Origin: Paracidovorax avenae
Lineage (GTDB): Bacteria; Pseudomonadota; Gammaproteobacteria; Burkholderiales; Burkholderiaceae_C
NCBI RefSeq assembly: GCF_040892545.1
Contig: NZ_CP156079.1
Location: forward strand, 744,001-808,000
Direction: 5' to 3'
Length of the DNA stretch: 64,000 nucleotides
The position numbers and the translations under genes were made by a program. The notes under the pieces were generated by a model. The model worked only from the letters and a program-made list of their open reading frames with translations. It did no database searches and was not told the origin of the DNA. Shown here piece by piece: positions 49,201-55,425 of this stretch (the stretch's first letter is position 1; each line of letters opens with the position of its first letter).

Positions 49201-49426
49201 GCTAGGTCCTTTAATTTTGTTCTTGCTGTCAGTCGTATTGCTTGCTTTAGTTGTCTTAGTCGCATATACGTATTTGATGGAAGTGGGATCCCCCTGCTTT
49301 ATTACTGGGCTTACGGTTTTTGCATCGATCCCTGCTATTAGATTGCCGAGTTATATGACTTGGGCTTTCTCGGCTTTTGGCTTTGCTGTGAGCGGAGATG
49401 CTGCTCTGTCGTGTGTCCGTTCTTGA
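46208..49426 (+). CDS. Secreted transglutaminase-like protein with variable membrane-active C-terminal tip (candidate polymorphic toxin)
   Basis: This 1072-residue protein has a signal peptide (cut near PLSALAQ) and an Ala/Gln-rich helical region. A transglutaminase-like domain (about 310-470) follows, in which the His418 and Asp455 positions are kept (MEHAWVQAY, WVPLDASFK) but the catalytic Cys position is Ala346 (RRGNAIDIAGL). A long conserved region ends at GAGAYTIEGGSNGG (near 49,098). After this the GC content falls and the last 109 residues form several hydrophobic helices (e.g. LILFLLSVVLLALVVLVAY). I chose the ATG at 46208; the frame is open 17 codons further up. Pieces of the conserved 3' region recur downstream. 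A membrane-protein gene starts 33 bases after the stop. The toxin role is inferred from this architecture. Confidence 0.75.
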   Translation: MPSSNTRHAWRPVLRPVGGFVIAAQLALALQPLSALAQDGSGNAAASSPLAQSQLRRAAQWQQRVETARVAQAQAAQPAGAQASERTSRNLVRVHDLVRKLAGRAAAPDVAGRKSAATAMPSTARAATAAPDDADRAQMAQLLDAIDSDTDAVLADFEAQGAELRGRAVGAEILARHDAAHTAVRLRAEELRGLIRQWRQAPGDAAVQALAAYFERYPAAKPQVPTGAGPLPWSTPKPTERLPAETRAAWYRHTYAAEGVQLAQAGSGPGGLHFDMPPEPGEAPVADDLAATPEVTLTAAIRAKAEELGRNPVDIQNWVRNTIEWVPTWGAIQNAQDTLDKRRGNAIDIAGLQIALLRAAGIPARYQFGTVQVPIAQAMNWVGNAQNAQAAQQLMAQGGIATRLLVSDGQPVALRMEHAWVQAYVNWAPARGSVNGSATQHPNPQGPLNAWVPLDASFKQYDYAAGMDLQAAVPLDAQALLAAAQSGATVNAQEGWVQNLNQAAIQARMEDYQARLKAYIDGRKPDATVGDVIGRKIVAQRVSSVLVGVTPLARVQAAQQATAVPEALRHRFRYTLSDAWGNELLIYTQATSELVGRRFTLGYEPADTASADLIASYLPKPHADGSPIQPSELPTSLPGYLIRLKPRLMLDGQVVAQGTQAVTMGSELVGQGGFSVLGDASQQWDLNSDASHVAGQATAIGISAGGISARQLDALKDRLEQAKGLLQAGSVEGLTGERLSGDLLTAVIWSWFAATESHSRLSQNAAGMVENPGLSYGLFHAVAQPVYSWGVVRRVEFPGVNIDIGHMRNLAWSRSNDKAQWVAYNRMRGQYMSALEHAVPERFFNDPAKCNLAGSANPVAGLPDCPQGISAVKALGLAAQQGQKIYTITPQVYANQPNIVNTALVAHSPSTRAKVQAALDEGKEVTIHEAPIAQSGWVGAGFTVIEEGTGAGAYTIEGGSNGGGLYEFIVGAGIGALLIASGLIVGQAFSALMLSTFGLGPLILFLLSVVLLALVVLVAYTYLMEVGSPCFITGLTVFASIPAIRLPSYMTWAFSAFGFAVSGDAALSCVRS

Positions 49427-49459
49427 ATCGAGTAAACGCAATTTCATACTGGATGAATC

Positions 49460-49945
49460 ATGAGCAATGTTGAAATAATTTGGTGGGCTGCATGTTTTAT
49501 TGGTATTTTATTTTTGATATTTTATGATTTGCTTTGTTTGATTTTGCTGGTCTTTGCTTCAGGCTTGTTATTGGTTAAGTTTATTTTGTTTGAGGATAAT
49601 TTTTTAAATTATATGATCAGGCTTGTTGTTGTTATTGTTTTTGGAGCGTTGGCAATCCGATCGAAGGTAGGTGGGGCGCCAGTGTTGTCTTCGTGTTTGT
49701 TTTTGTCATCGATGTGGATTTACGGATCAAGCCCAGATATTTTGATTTTCGGGGGCGTTTTGTTTGCTTTTGTAATGCCTATGATTTTCATGAAATTGCA
49801 TGATTCTGGCGGGCCTGCGAATGTCTTTTTTTTAGGAATAAAAAAGGTAGATGAAGCCGCAAGCAGATTTTTTGTGCCTTCGTTTTGGATCGCTGCGATC
49901 TTCCCATTTGTAATGATTCTTCTAAATCGAAGAGGTATTTTTTGA
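49460..49945 (+). CDS. AT-rich polytopic membrane protein, candidate immunity protein 1
   Basis: This 161-residue protein is mostly hydrophobic, with about five membrane helices (e.g. FIGILFLIFYDLLCLILLVF) and a short hydrophilic loop before the last helix. GC content is far below that of the flanking genome. It starts 33 bases after the stop of the tip-bearing gene, the usual place for an immunity gene. Polytopic immunity proteins are known for pore-forming bacteriocins, which fits the hydrophobic tip. It contains a T8 run (49826-49833) that stays in frame. I do not recognise a family. Confidence 0.6.
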   Translation: MSNVEIIWWAACFIGILFLIFYDLLCLILLVFASGLLLVKFILFEDNFLNYMIRLVVVIVFGALAIRSKVGGAPVLSSCLFLSSMWIYGSSPDILIFGGVLFAFVMPMIFMKLHDSGGPANVFFLGIKKVDEAASRFFVPSFWIAAIFPFVMILLNRRGIF

Positions 49946-50092
49946 TGGGCGTGTATTTTTAAAATATATATGATGAACTGTTATTTTCGATTTGTAAGTA
50001 ATATTTGGTGGGCCGTGGAGAAAGAATCAGGATGATGGCCCAACTCAGAGTTAAGGCCTGTGCCTCGGTGCCGTAGCAGGCTTCAGTGACTG

Positions 50093-50767
50093 GCAAGATG
50101 CAACTCGGCAGAGAGCGCCAGCCCGCCGGACTGCCCGCAAGGCAGCGCGGTGGGCGCTGGGGTTGGACGCTCAGCAGGGCCAGAAGATATACACGATTAC
50201 GCCGCAGGTCTATGCTGCTCAACTCAGCATGGTGAACACGCTGATGGCGCACAGCCCGGTGCACTGAGACAAAATTTAGGCGGCGTTGAACGAGGGCAGG
50301 CAGGTGCCTATCCACGAGACGCCGATTGCGCAGAGCGGGTGGGCCGGGGCGGGGTTTGCGGTGCTTGACGAGGGGACGGGGGCGGGAGCCTACACGATCG
50401 AGGGCGGTAGTAACGGCGGATGGTTCTCTTGAGTGGGAGAGGCTGGTGGGGCCTTGCTCATTATTATTGGGCTGGCCTCGCTGTTGGCCAAGGTGGGCCT
50501 CATTGCTGCAATGACATTGTTCCTTGGCTGATGCTCCCAGTAGCCGCAATAACCTTGATTTCTATATATTTGGCCGGCGATGGATGGGATCCTAAGGGAT
50601 GTGGAGGAATAGACTATTGTGATAGCCTTGACGCTATACAGATATTTTCTGCCTTAGCTGCAATGGCTGCTTTGCTTGGCGCAGGCTCTGTTGTAGGACT
50701 GGTGTTGGGGCTATATGTTTTCTATCAGATTACAAACGGCAAGTTTTTTATTAATAAAATGCTTTGA
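50093..50767 (+). pseudogene. Displaced toxin 3' fragment, copy 2, with its own hydrophobic tip
   Basis: From about 50093 the DNA resembles the 3' part of the transglutaminase-like gene (CAGAAGATATACACGATTAC, CCGATTGCGCAGAGCGGGTG), reaching the junction YTIEGGSNGG near 50417. It has small deletions and frame breaks. After the junction the frame meets a TGA (50430-50432) and then reads VGEAGGALLIIIGLASLLAK and on to a stop at 50531. Hydrophobic coding then continues in another frame to 50767 (LPVAAITLISIYLAGDGW ... VVGLVLGLYVFYQITNG). The tip differs from that at 49.1-49.4 kb but is similarly hydrophobic. The last part could instead be a separate small membrane protein starting at an internal ATG. 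Confidence 0.65.
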
Positions 50768-50770
50768 TTT

Positions 50771-51100
50771 ATGTATATCGAGATATTTTTCCTTGCGATA
50801 TTTGTTGCTGTGTTATTTTGTCTTGAGAAAATTGTTGGGAAAAATTTCCATGCAGATTTCCGAGATGACGGCATAAGAATAACAAGAAAATTTGTTGTTC
50901 AAGATATTAAAGTCAATAAGATAAAGAAAATCAAGAAAAAAAGCTGCGCTGTGATATTTTGTGGTGACTTTGATGTATACGTGAGAGGGGTGAAGAAAAA
51001 TATCGGTGTGATTGAAATCATGGAGAATAACGAATTTGATTTCGAAAAATTAAAAAAATATCTGATTTCTAAAGATTTTCGAGGTGAGGTAGTGACCTGA
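50771..51100 (+). CDS. AT-rich small protein, candidate immunity protein 2
   Basis: This 109-residue protein has one N-terminal membrane helix (MYIEIFFLAIFVAVLFCLE) and a Lys-rich cytoplasmic or periplasmic domain with alternating hydrophobics, likely beta-rich (VVQDIKVNKIKKIKKKSCAV). GC content is very low. It begins three bases after the end of the tip-2 frame, a coupling typical of a toxin-immunity pair. It is intact although the upstream toxin fragment is broken. No family recognised. Confidence 0.6.
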   Translation: MYIEIFFLAIFVAVLFCLEKIVGKNFHADFRDDGIRITRKFVVQDIKVNKIKKIKKKSCAVIFCGDFDVYVRGVKKNIGVIEIMENNEFDFEKLKKYLISKDFRGEVVT

Positions 51101-51154
51101 TTTTTCATTTTTTCAGTGGGCTTTAGTTGGACGCGTGTCAAGTGGCGAGCCTAC

Positions 51155-51714
51155 GCAACTGGATGCCTTGAAGGACCGGCTGGAACAGGCCAAGGGGGCT
51201 GCTGCAGGCCGGCAGCGTGGAAGGCTTGACGGGCGAGCGCATGAGCGGCGACCTGCTCACCGCCGTGATCTGGAACTGGTTCGCGGCCACAGAAAGCCAC
51301 AGCCGGCTGAGCCAGCGCGCCGCCGGCAGTGCAACCTGGCAGGGAGCGCCAACCCGGTGGCCGGGTTGCCGGACTGCCCCCAGGGCATCAGCGCGGTGAA
51401 GGCGCTGGGGCTGGCGGCGCAGCAGGGCCAGAAGATCTACACGATCACGCCGCAGGTCTATGCGAGCCAGCCCAATATCGTGAACACGGCGCTGGTAGCG
51501 CACAGCCCGAGCACCCGGGCAAAAGTGCAGGCAGCGCTGGACGAGGGCAAGGAGGTGACCATCCACGAGGCGCCGATTGCGCAGAGCGGGTGGGGGATTA
51601 GGGTTTACGGTGGCTGAGGGGGACGCAAGGGGCATGGCGAGTGGCTTTGTACATGGTTTTTCTACCGCCGTGGTTATGTTAGAAACTGGTGTGAAAATCC
51701 TATCGGAATATTGA
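51155..51714 (+). pseudogene. Displaced toxin 3' fragment, copy 3, with tip remnant
   Basis: Near-identical to the toxin gene from its LDALKDRLEQAKG segment (51155 onward), but with one inserted G after that segment and a deletion of about 240 bases between the RLSQ-AAG segment and CNLAGSANPVAGLPDC. It continues to IHEAPIAQSGW near 51590, where another indel shifts the frame. In the shifted frame it reads on as GFTVAEGDARGMASGFVHG and ends in LETGVKILSEY, stop at 51712-51714. This is a third, different tip remnant, and it is shorter. It is the best preserved of the displaced copies. Confidence 0.75.
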
Positions 51715-51728
51715 AAATCTGTACTAAA

Positions 51729-52298
51729 ATGGATATTAAAAATATTGAAGGAATGGCCCTGTATGTTTCTGAAGCGCGCGAGATTGAGCACATGCTCATA
51801 CCTCAAATAGCAATAGTTGGCGTTGAATCGGCATTGCTGAAGCTTGCTGAGTTGTTGAAAGAGATGAAAGTTGAGGGAAATGAAGTGGTTCGATTGAAAA
51901 CCAGCTTCGATGAGCATGAAGGGGAGATGGTTTTGAGGGTGTATGGGAAATCTTGTTCTGATTCGAATGAATTTCAGTTGCCGGAAAACTTTGCGTGGAT
52001 TTGTCCGTTAAGAGGGGTTGAAATTGACTATTGCGAGAGGCCCGCGTTTGGCCTTGACCTCAGATCTGATAACGAGCAGCGGGTTCTGTTTTCAATGAGT
52101 GAGATTGCTGCCAACTTAATTGGCAAATTGCTCGATTTTTTTGTGTCTGAAAAGGGGGTGGATAGATTTCCCCTGGAACATGATGGTTATATGCCGTCTA
52201 TCTCTCCTTTGAGTTACGAGCTTATTTTTCTCAAAGCTGGCTCGATGCCTGGTAGGAATATGCTTGCACGGCGATTAAATGCTGGGTTTGCTTGTTGA
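51729..52298 (+). CDS. AT-rich soluble protein, candidate immunity protein 3
   Basis: This 189-residue protein (ATG at 51729; a TTG at 51711 would add six residues) begins MDIKNIEGMALYVSEARE and is rich in charged residues with no membrane helix. It is predicted to be a mixed alpha/beta cytoplasmic protein. It starts 15 bases after the stop of the copy-3 tip, so it is the natural immunity candidate for that tip. Its GC content is well below the genome average. I do not recognise a family. Confidence 0.65.
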   Translation: MDIKNIEGMALYVSEAREIEHMLIPQIAIVGVESALLKLAELLKEMKVEGNEVVRLKTSFDEHEGEMVLRVYGKSCSDSNEFQLPENFAWICPLRGVEIDYCERPAFGLDLRSDNEQRVLFSMSEIAANLIGKLLDFFVSEKGVDRFPLEHDGYMPSISPLSYELIFLKAGSMPGRNMLARRLNAGFAC

Positions 52299-52353
52299 GT
52301 AGTTGGTCTTGCGACTGAGGTGGAATAATTTCAACTGATAAACATTATTTTCA

Positions 52354-52542
52354 ATGATGAAATATTTAGCTCCATCCATAAGCCTCTTTCTTCTTGGATT
52401 CGCATCTTTGGGCTTGAATGAGAAAAGACGTAGAAAAGCGGCAACCAAAAAGGATTATTTGTTATATTTTTTATCGTTATTGTTGTTTGTTGTGGTGGTG
52501 TTTAATGAAGATGTACGGGAGTTTGGTGCGAAAATAAGGTAA
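52354..52542 (+). CDS. Small AT-rich membrane protein
   Basis: This 62-residue frame has two membrane helices (LAPSISLFLLGFASLGL and YFLSLLLFVVVVF) separated by a basic loop (NEKRRRKAATKKD), giving an N-in/C-in hairpin by the positive-inside rule. No strong ribosome-binding site is seen. It lies 55 bases after candidate immunity gene 3. It may be a second immunity gene left without its toxin, or a remnant. Confidence 0.45.
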   Translation: MMKYLAPSISLFLLGFASLGLNEKRRRKAATKKDYLLYFLSLLLFVVVVFNEDVREFGAKIR

Positions 52543-52627
52543 GGACCTGGGTTGGAAAGTTATGTGTCCAAATGGTTGGTTGGTAACCTCGCTTAAATCA
52601 ATGGATTGCCGGTATATGGGGGCTATT

Positions 52628-52816
52628 ATGAAGGTGGTTTTCGCTTCGATTTTTTGCTTGTCATTGTCTGCAAACTATTTTGCATGGGAATGTTTGGCTC
52701 AGCCCTGGGATTTCTTTGTAATGGTAATTTGTGTGGTGGTTGCTTGGTCGGCTTTTGGAAAACTGGTTAAACCATCTAGAGATGTAAAAATGAATAATGG
52801 TGGCGGGCCGCACTGA
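52628..52816 (+). CDS. Small AT-rich membrane protein
   Basis: Starting at the ATG at 52628, which has GGGGG five bases upstream, the product is 62 residues: MKVVFASIFCLSLSANYF, a loop with a Trp-Glu-Cys, then a second helix FFVMVICVVVAWSAF and a polar tail. A longer frame from 52562 is open but adds a weakly coding stretch. Function unknown; it sits in the run of small membrane-protein genes of the accessory island. Confidence 0.45.
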   Translation: MKVVFASIFCLSLSANYFAWECLAQPWDFFVMVICVVVAWSAFGKLVKPSRDVKMNNGGGPH

Positions 52817-52952
52817 TTAATTGAGAACAGCAGCAGGGAGGACGTCGTTTCTTTTTCCTGCACGGAAGGTTGTTATGGTGGAAGGGGGTGATTTTTGTTG
52901 AATACCAAGTGTCATGGTGGCGATTTGCTGATATGAGTTTGGTGCATTGAAT

Positions 52953-53213
52953 ATGAATGAGTATTTTGGTTCAACGCTCTATCAATGGACAAAAATATAC
53001 CCTCTGGTTAGTATTTTGCTGTTCTTCCTTGAATTCAGTGTTGGGCTGAGAGGCGGTTCGCATGGCTGGATGGCTTTTTTGGTTTTGATATTGATTTCGA
53101 CTGTGTGTCTTCTGCTGGATGGGTTTTTCTACGGTGCTTTACAGGTGCTGGCATTGATTTTTGGAAGCTGCTATTACTACCGCCTTGGTAGAAAAAAGTC
53201 TGCATTGGGGTAA
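52953..53213 (+). CDS. Small AT-rich membrane protein
   Basis: This 86-residue protein (ATG at 52953; a TTG two codons earlier is possible) has two or three hydrophobic helices, including IYPLVSILLFFLEFSVG and WMAFLVLILISTVCLLL. It ends in a basic tail (YRLGRKKSALG). The 136 bases upstream (52817-52952) show no gene and no clear copy of the toxin repeat. Possible orphan immunity protein. Confidence 0.45.
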   Translation: MNEYFGSTLYQWTKIYPLVSILLFFLEFSVGLRGGSHGWMAFLVLILISTVCLLLDGFFYGALQVLALIFGSCYYYRLGRKKSALG

Positions 53214-53230
53214 ATATGATTCTGGCCTAC

Positions 53231-53260
53231 GTGTTCCCCTGCGGTGGTGCAGCCAGTGTG
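53231..53260 (+). repeat. Short possible fossil of the toxin 3' region
   Basis: About 30 bases (GTTCCCCTGCGGTGGTGCAG and on) resemble the toxin-gene segment encoding LFHAVAQPV near 48,540, roughly 24 of 28 positions by eye. It precedes the small gene at 53313. The match is short and could be chance. Confidence 0.3.
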
Positions 53261-53312
53261 AGGAGCCTTCATGGGATTTGCATTGGTTACGTTGAAATCG
53301 GGAGGTGAAATC

Positions 53313-53486
53313 ATGCATGCGTCTGACAAGAATGCTGGTAAGTACGGACTGTTTGTTCTGTTGCTTACGGTGATGGTGGGTATTTGGGGCGGGGATTTGT
53401 ATTCTTTCAGGGGCCTGATTTTTCTGTGCTGTGCATTTGGAGGATTGCTGATTTTTTTGGATACCTATAAAAGAGTGCCTAAATAA
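53313..53486 (+). CDS. Small AT-rich membrane protein
   Basis: The ATG at 53313 has a strong ribosome-binding site (GGGAGGTGA, five bases away), giving 57 residues with two helices: YGLFVLLLTVMVGIWGG and GLIFLCCAFGGLLIFL. A longer frame from 53271 lacks such a site. It ends just before the degenerate toxin copy 4. Candidate orphan immunity gene; no family recognised. Confidence 0.55.
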   Translation: MHASDKNAGKYGLFVLLLTVMVGIWGGDLYSFRGLIFLCCAFGGLLIFLDTYKRVPK

Positions 53487-53519
53487 TCAGCAGCTTGCAG
53501 TGAACGCAATCTCCGACCG

Positions 53520-53690
53520 AGCCGGAACCGCGCCGGCATGGGGGAAAGCCGAGGGCTGGGCCAGGGCTGCACTGTTGTCCTTCAGGGAATCGGCGCGATG
53601 AAGGCGCTGGGCTGGGGCTGGCAGCCCAGCAGGGCCAGGGCATTTACACGATCACGCTGTAGGTCCGTGCAATCAACTCGGCATAGTGAA
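53520..53690 (+). repeat. Degenerate toxin 3' copy 4
   Basis: This GC-rich patch in AT-rich surroundings holds recognisable pieces of the conserved toxin region: GGAATCGGCGCGATGAAGGC, AGCAGGGCCAGGGCATTTAC, ACGATCACGC, and CAACTCGGCATAGTGAACTC. The last phrase is closer to copy 2 than to the intact gene. Many indels and stops are present, so it cannot be translated. It is followed by a small membrane-protein gene. Confidence 0.6.
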
Positions 53691-53751
53691 CTCTTTACTT
53701 GTGCGCACACGGATATTTCTTCTTGAAATTAAATTGATATACATTGAATCT

Positions 53752-54010
53752 ATGAAGAAATTTTTGACTTATCTGCTGCCGCTCGTGATTATTGCAGCAG
53801 GGGCGAGTATTTCATATTTCATTGGTGGTTTTTTTTGCTTTTGGAAAAATTGACATATACGCCGTAATTGCAGTGGTGGTTTTATTTTGCTTTTTGGAGA
53901 TAAATATAATAAAGAATTTTCCAGAAGAAATGCTTGTATATATGAGGTTGGACGGAAAGATGTTTCCTTTCTTTTCTGTGGGATCGGGAGGTGGTTTGAT
54001 ATTGTTGTGA
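53752..54010 (+). pseudogene. Small membrane protein gene broken at a T8 run
   Basis: From the ATG at 53752 the frame reads MKKFLTYLLPLVIIAAG and then meets a T8 run (53829-53836), after which it stops early (CFWKN). The +1 frame continues the same kind of protein (AFGKIDIYAVIAVVVLFCF ... FFSVGSGGGLILL) to 54010. With seven T the two parts join into one 85-residue membrane protein. It may be a mutation, a phase-variable switch or a base-calling error. It lies just after degenerate copy 4. Confidence 0.6.
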
Positions 54011-54082
54011 AATTGATATCGATACTGATCATCTGCCTGGCAGTTTAGAACTTAGACAGGTCGGCTGTGCTGGCCGGGCAGT

Positions 54083-54160
54083 ATTCCGCAGTGGCGCAGC
54101 CCATGTACATCAGGGGCGTGGCGCTGGGGGCGGAGTTCCCTGAGTGGGCATCGATATCGA
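54083..54160 (+). repeat. Degenerate toxin 3' copy 5
   Basis: The stretch GTGGCGCAGCCCATGTACAT, GGGGCGTGG, GGCGGAGTTCCC and GGGCATCGATATCG follows, in order, the toxin-gene segment that encodes AVAQPVYSWGVVRRVEFPGV near 48,545-48,620. No frame is open. The next gene, a membrane protein, starts about 105 bases later. Confidence 0.55.
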
Positions 54161-54265
54161 GTTCATAGGGGTGTGGTTTTTTTGCGATGGAGACTGAATA
54201 TATCTGCGGCATATTTTGAGTGTGAATGAGGTATTGCCGTTCTTTGGCGTATTTTTTTGTCATAA

Positions 54266-54658
54266 ATGAATTTTATGTCTCTTGTCATCGCTGAGTTAAT
54301 TTTGGCTTTTTTTCTTTTGATTGCTGGTGAGGTTTTTTACTACCTGATAGAAGGCGATTTGCGTCTGGCTGTTGTGAAAATTTTGCTTCGCATCCTGCTT
54401 ACTTTTGGTGCTCCGCTGATCGTTGGTTATATTGTCTTCGGTGCTGCGGTGTCCATGGCGGTGCTGATGTTTTCCTATCTTGCTGTGGTTTTTGTTTGCG
54501 GCATTTATTTGAGGCCGATAATAATTGAAAGGCAACATCAAATTCTTCTGGATCTGCCATATTTTGATATGGAAAATCGCCCTTTCTTGAGTGCTGGATC
54601 GCTTTTTGTTGCTTACTGGATGATGGCAGCTCTTTGTATCAAGGAAATCATTGAATAA
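54266..54658 (+). CDS. AT-rich polytopic membrane protein, candidate orphan immunity protein
   Basis: This 130-residue protein has four or so hydrophobic helices (e.g. LILAFFLLIAGEVFYYL, IVGYIVFGAAVSMAVLMFSY), a charged loop (RPIIIERQHQILLD) and a final helix. A second in-frame ATG three codons in is an alternative start. It follows the degenerate toxin copy 5. GC is low. It resembles the candidate immunity protein at 49460 in topology but not in sequence. Function inferred only from position. Confidence 0.5.
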   Translation: MNFMSLVIAELILAFFLLIAGEVFYYLIEGDLRLAVVKILLRILLTFGAPLIVGYIVFGAAVSMAVLMFSYLAVVFVCGIYLRPIIIERQHQILLDLPYFDMENRPFLSAGSLFVAYWMMAALCIKEIIE

Positions 54659-54817
54659 TTTTCGATATGCCGTCTTGATTGCTCGAGAAGGATGCGCTTG
54701 GCATGGCGCGAATGGAGTTGTGGACGCTCAGCGACGGATCTTCCAGGGTTAAAAGGGCTTGGGCGGTCTGATGCGTGAAGCACTCACGCGAATATTCTTG
54801 GTGACAGGAGTTGGTGC

Positions 54818-55307
54818 ATGCAGGATCTTCTTTGGGTTTTCTATCTGGCAAGCCTCGGTGCCTTGGCTGGGGTACTGCTCGTTGGGCTGAAACGGGTAAG
54901 GTTTGAGTTCGCGATTGTTTTTTTTGATCATCACTCTGTTTGCCGGACTGTGTTTGAAGGCCGCCATCGGTGCGATGGACGCCTGGTGGAAGCTAGGTGC
55001 TGTGGCCGCGGTGTCATGCCTCTGCTTCGTGGCTGCCTGCCGAAGCTGGAGCGAGGAGGCCACGGCGGTGGGCGGTCAGTCGATACGGTCTCAAGCACTG
55101 TTCGCGCTGATGCTGCTGGGCTTCAGCACAGGCTATGCATTCCATAGTTACGTATTGATGATGGGCTTCCTGGCGGGGCGCGATGAGCAGTTGGCGATGT
55201 TGCCCTTATGGCTGTCCGGTACGCTGGCGATGGGTCTCGTGGGAATGGGGCTGCTGCTTCAGCTGTCGAAAAAATCGCCGCGTCGGGCGAAATCTGAAGG
55301 ACGCTAG
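54818..55307 (+). pseudogene. Membrane protein gene broken at a T8 run
   Basis: A good AGGAG site lies seven bases before the ATG at 54818. The frame reads MQDLLWVFYLASLGALAG ... VRFEFAIVFF up to a T8 run (54918-54925). The +1 frame then continues a membrane protein (LIITLFAGLCLKAAIGAMDAW ... LLLQLSKKSPRRAKSEGR) to 55307. With seven T one protein of about 162 residues with four helices results. The gene marks a return to higher GC. Without slippage only the N-terminal helix would be translated in the right frame; a TTG at 54903 could serve the second part. Confidence 0.65.
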
Positions 55308-55311
55308 TGCC

Positions 55312-55425
55312 ATGAATGCATTGCTGCGCTACCAGGAGTTGTTCACCCTCGCGCTGGAGGGTGTTGGGCTGCCTCTCGGTGGTTCGAGCCTGAAACGGGT
55401 GTTGCATGACCAAGCCCAGCGCTAG
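55312..55425 (+). CDS. Small open frame of 37 residues
   Basis: ATG at 55312 with GAAGGA about nine bases upstream opens MNALLRYQELFTLALEGVGL and ends at a TAG inside the next gene (overlap 20 bases). It has the look of a short helical protein and is tightly packed with its neighbours. It may be a real leader-type gene coupling translation to the next frame, or chance. Confidence 0.35.
   Translation: MNALLRYQELFTLALEGVGLPLGGSSLKRVLHDQAQR

Noticed and set aside
50150-50368. Short frame within the copy-2 toxin fragment
   Set aside because: It is an out-of-frame reading of the degenerate repeat, not an independent gene.
53538-53726. 62-codon frame starting MGESRGLGQG
   Set aside because: It lies in the degenerate copy-4 fossil and mixes frames of the old coding sequence.
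49427-54265. Possible insertion sequence or prophage as the source of the AT-rich island
   Set aside because: No transposase, integrase, terminal inverted repeats or phage structural gene was found; the repeated pieces are all toxin-gene fragments.
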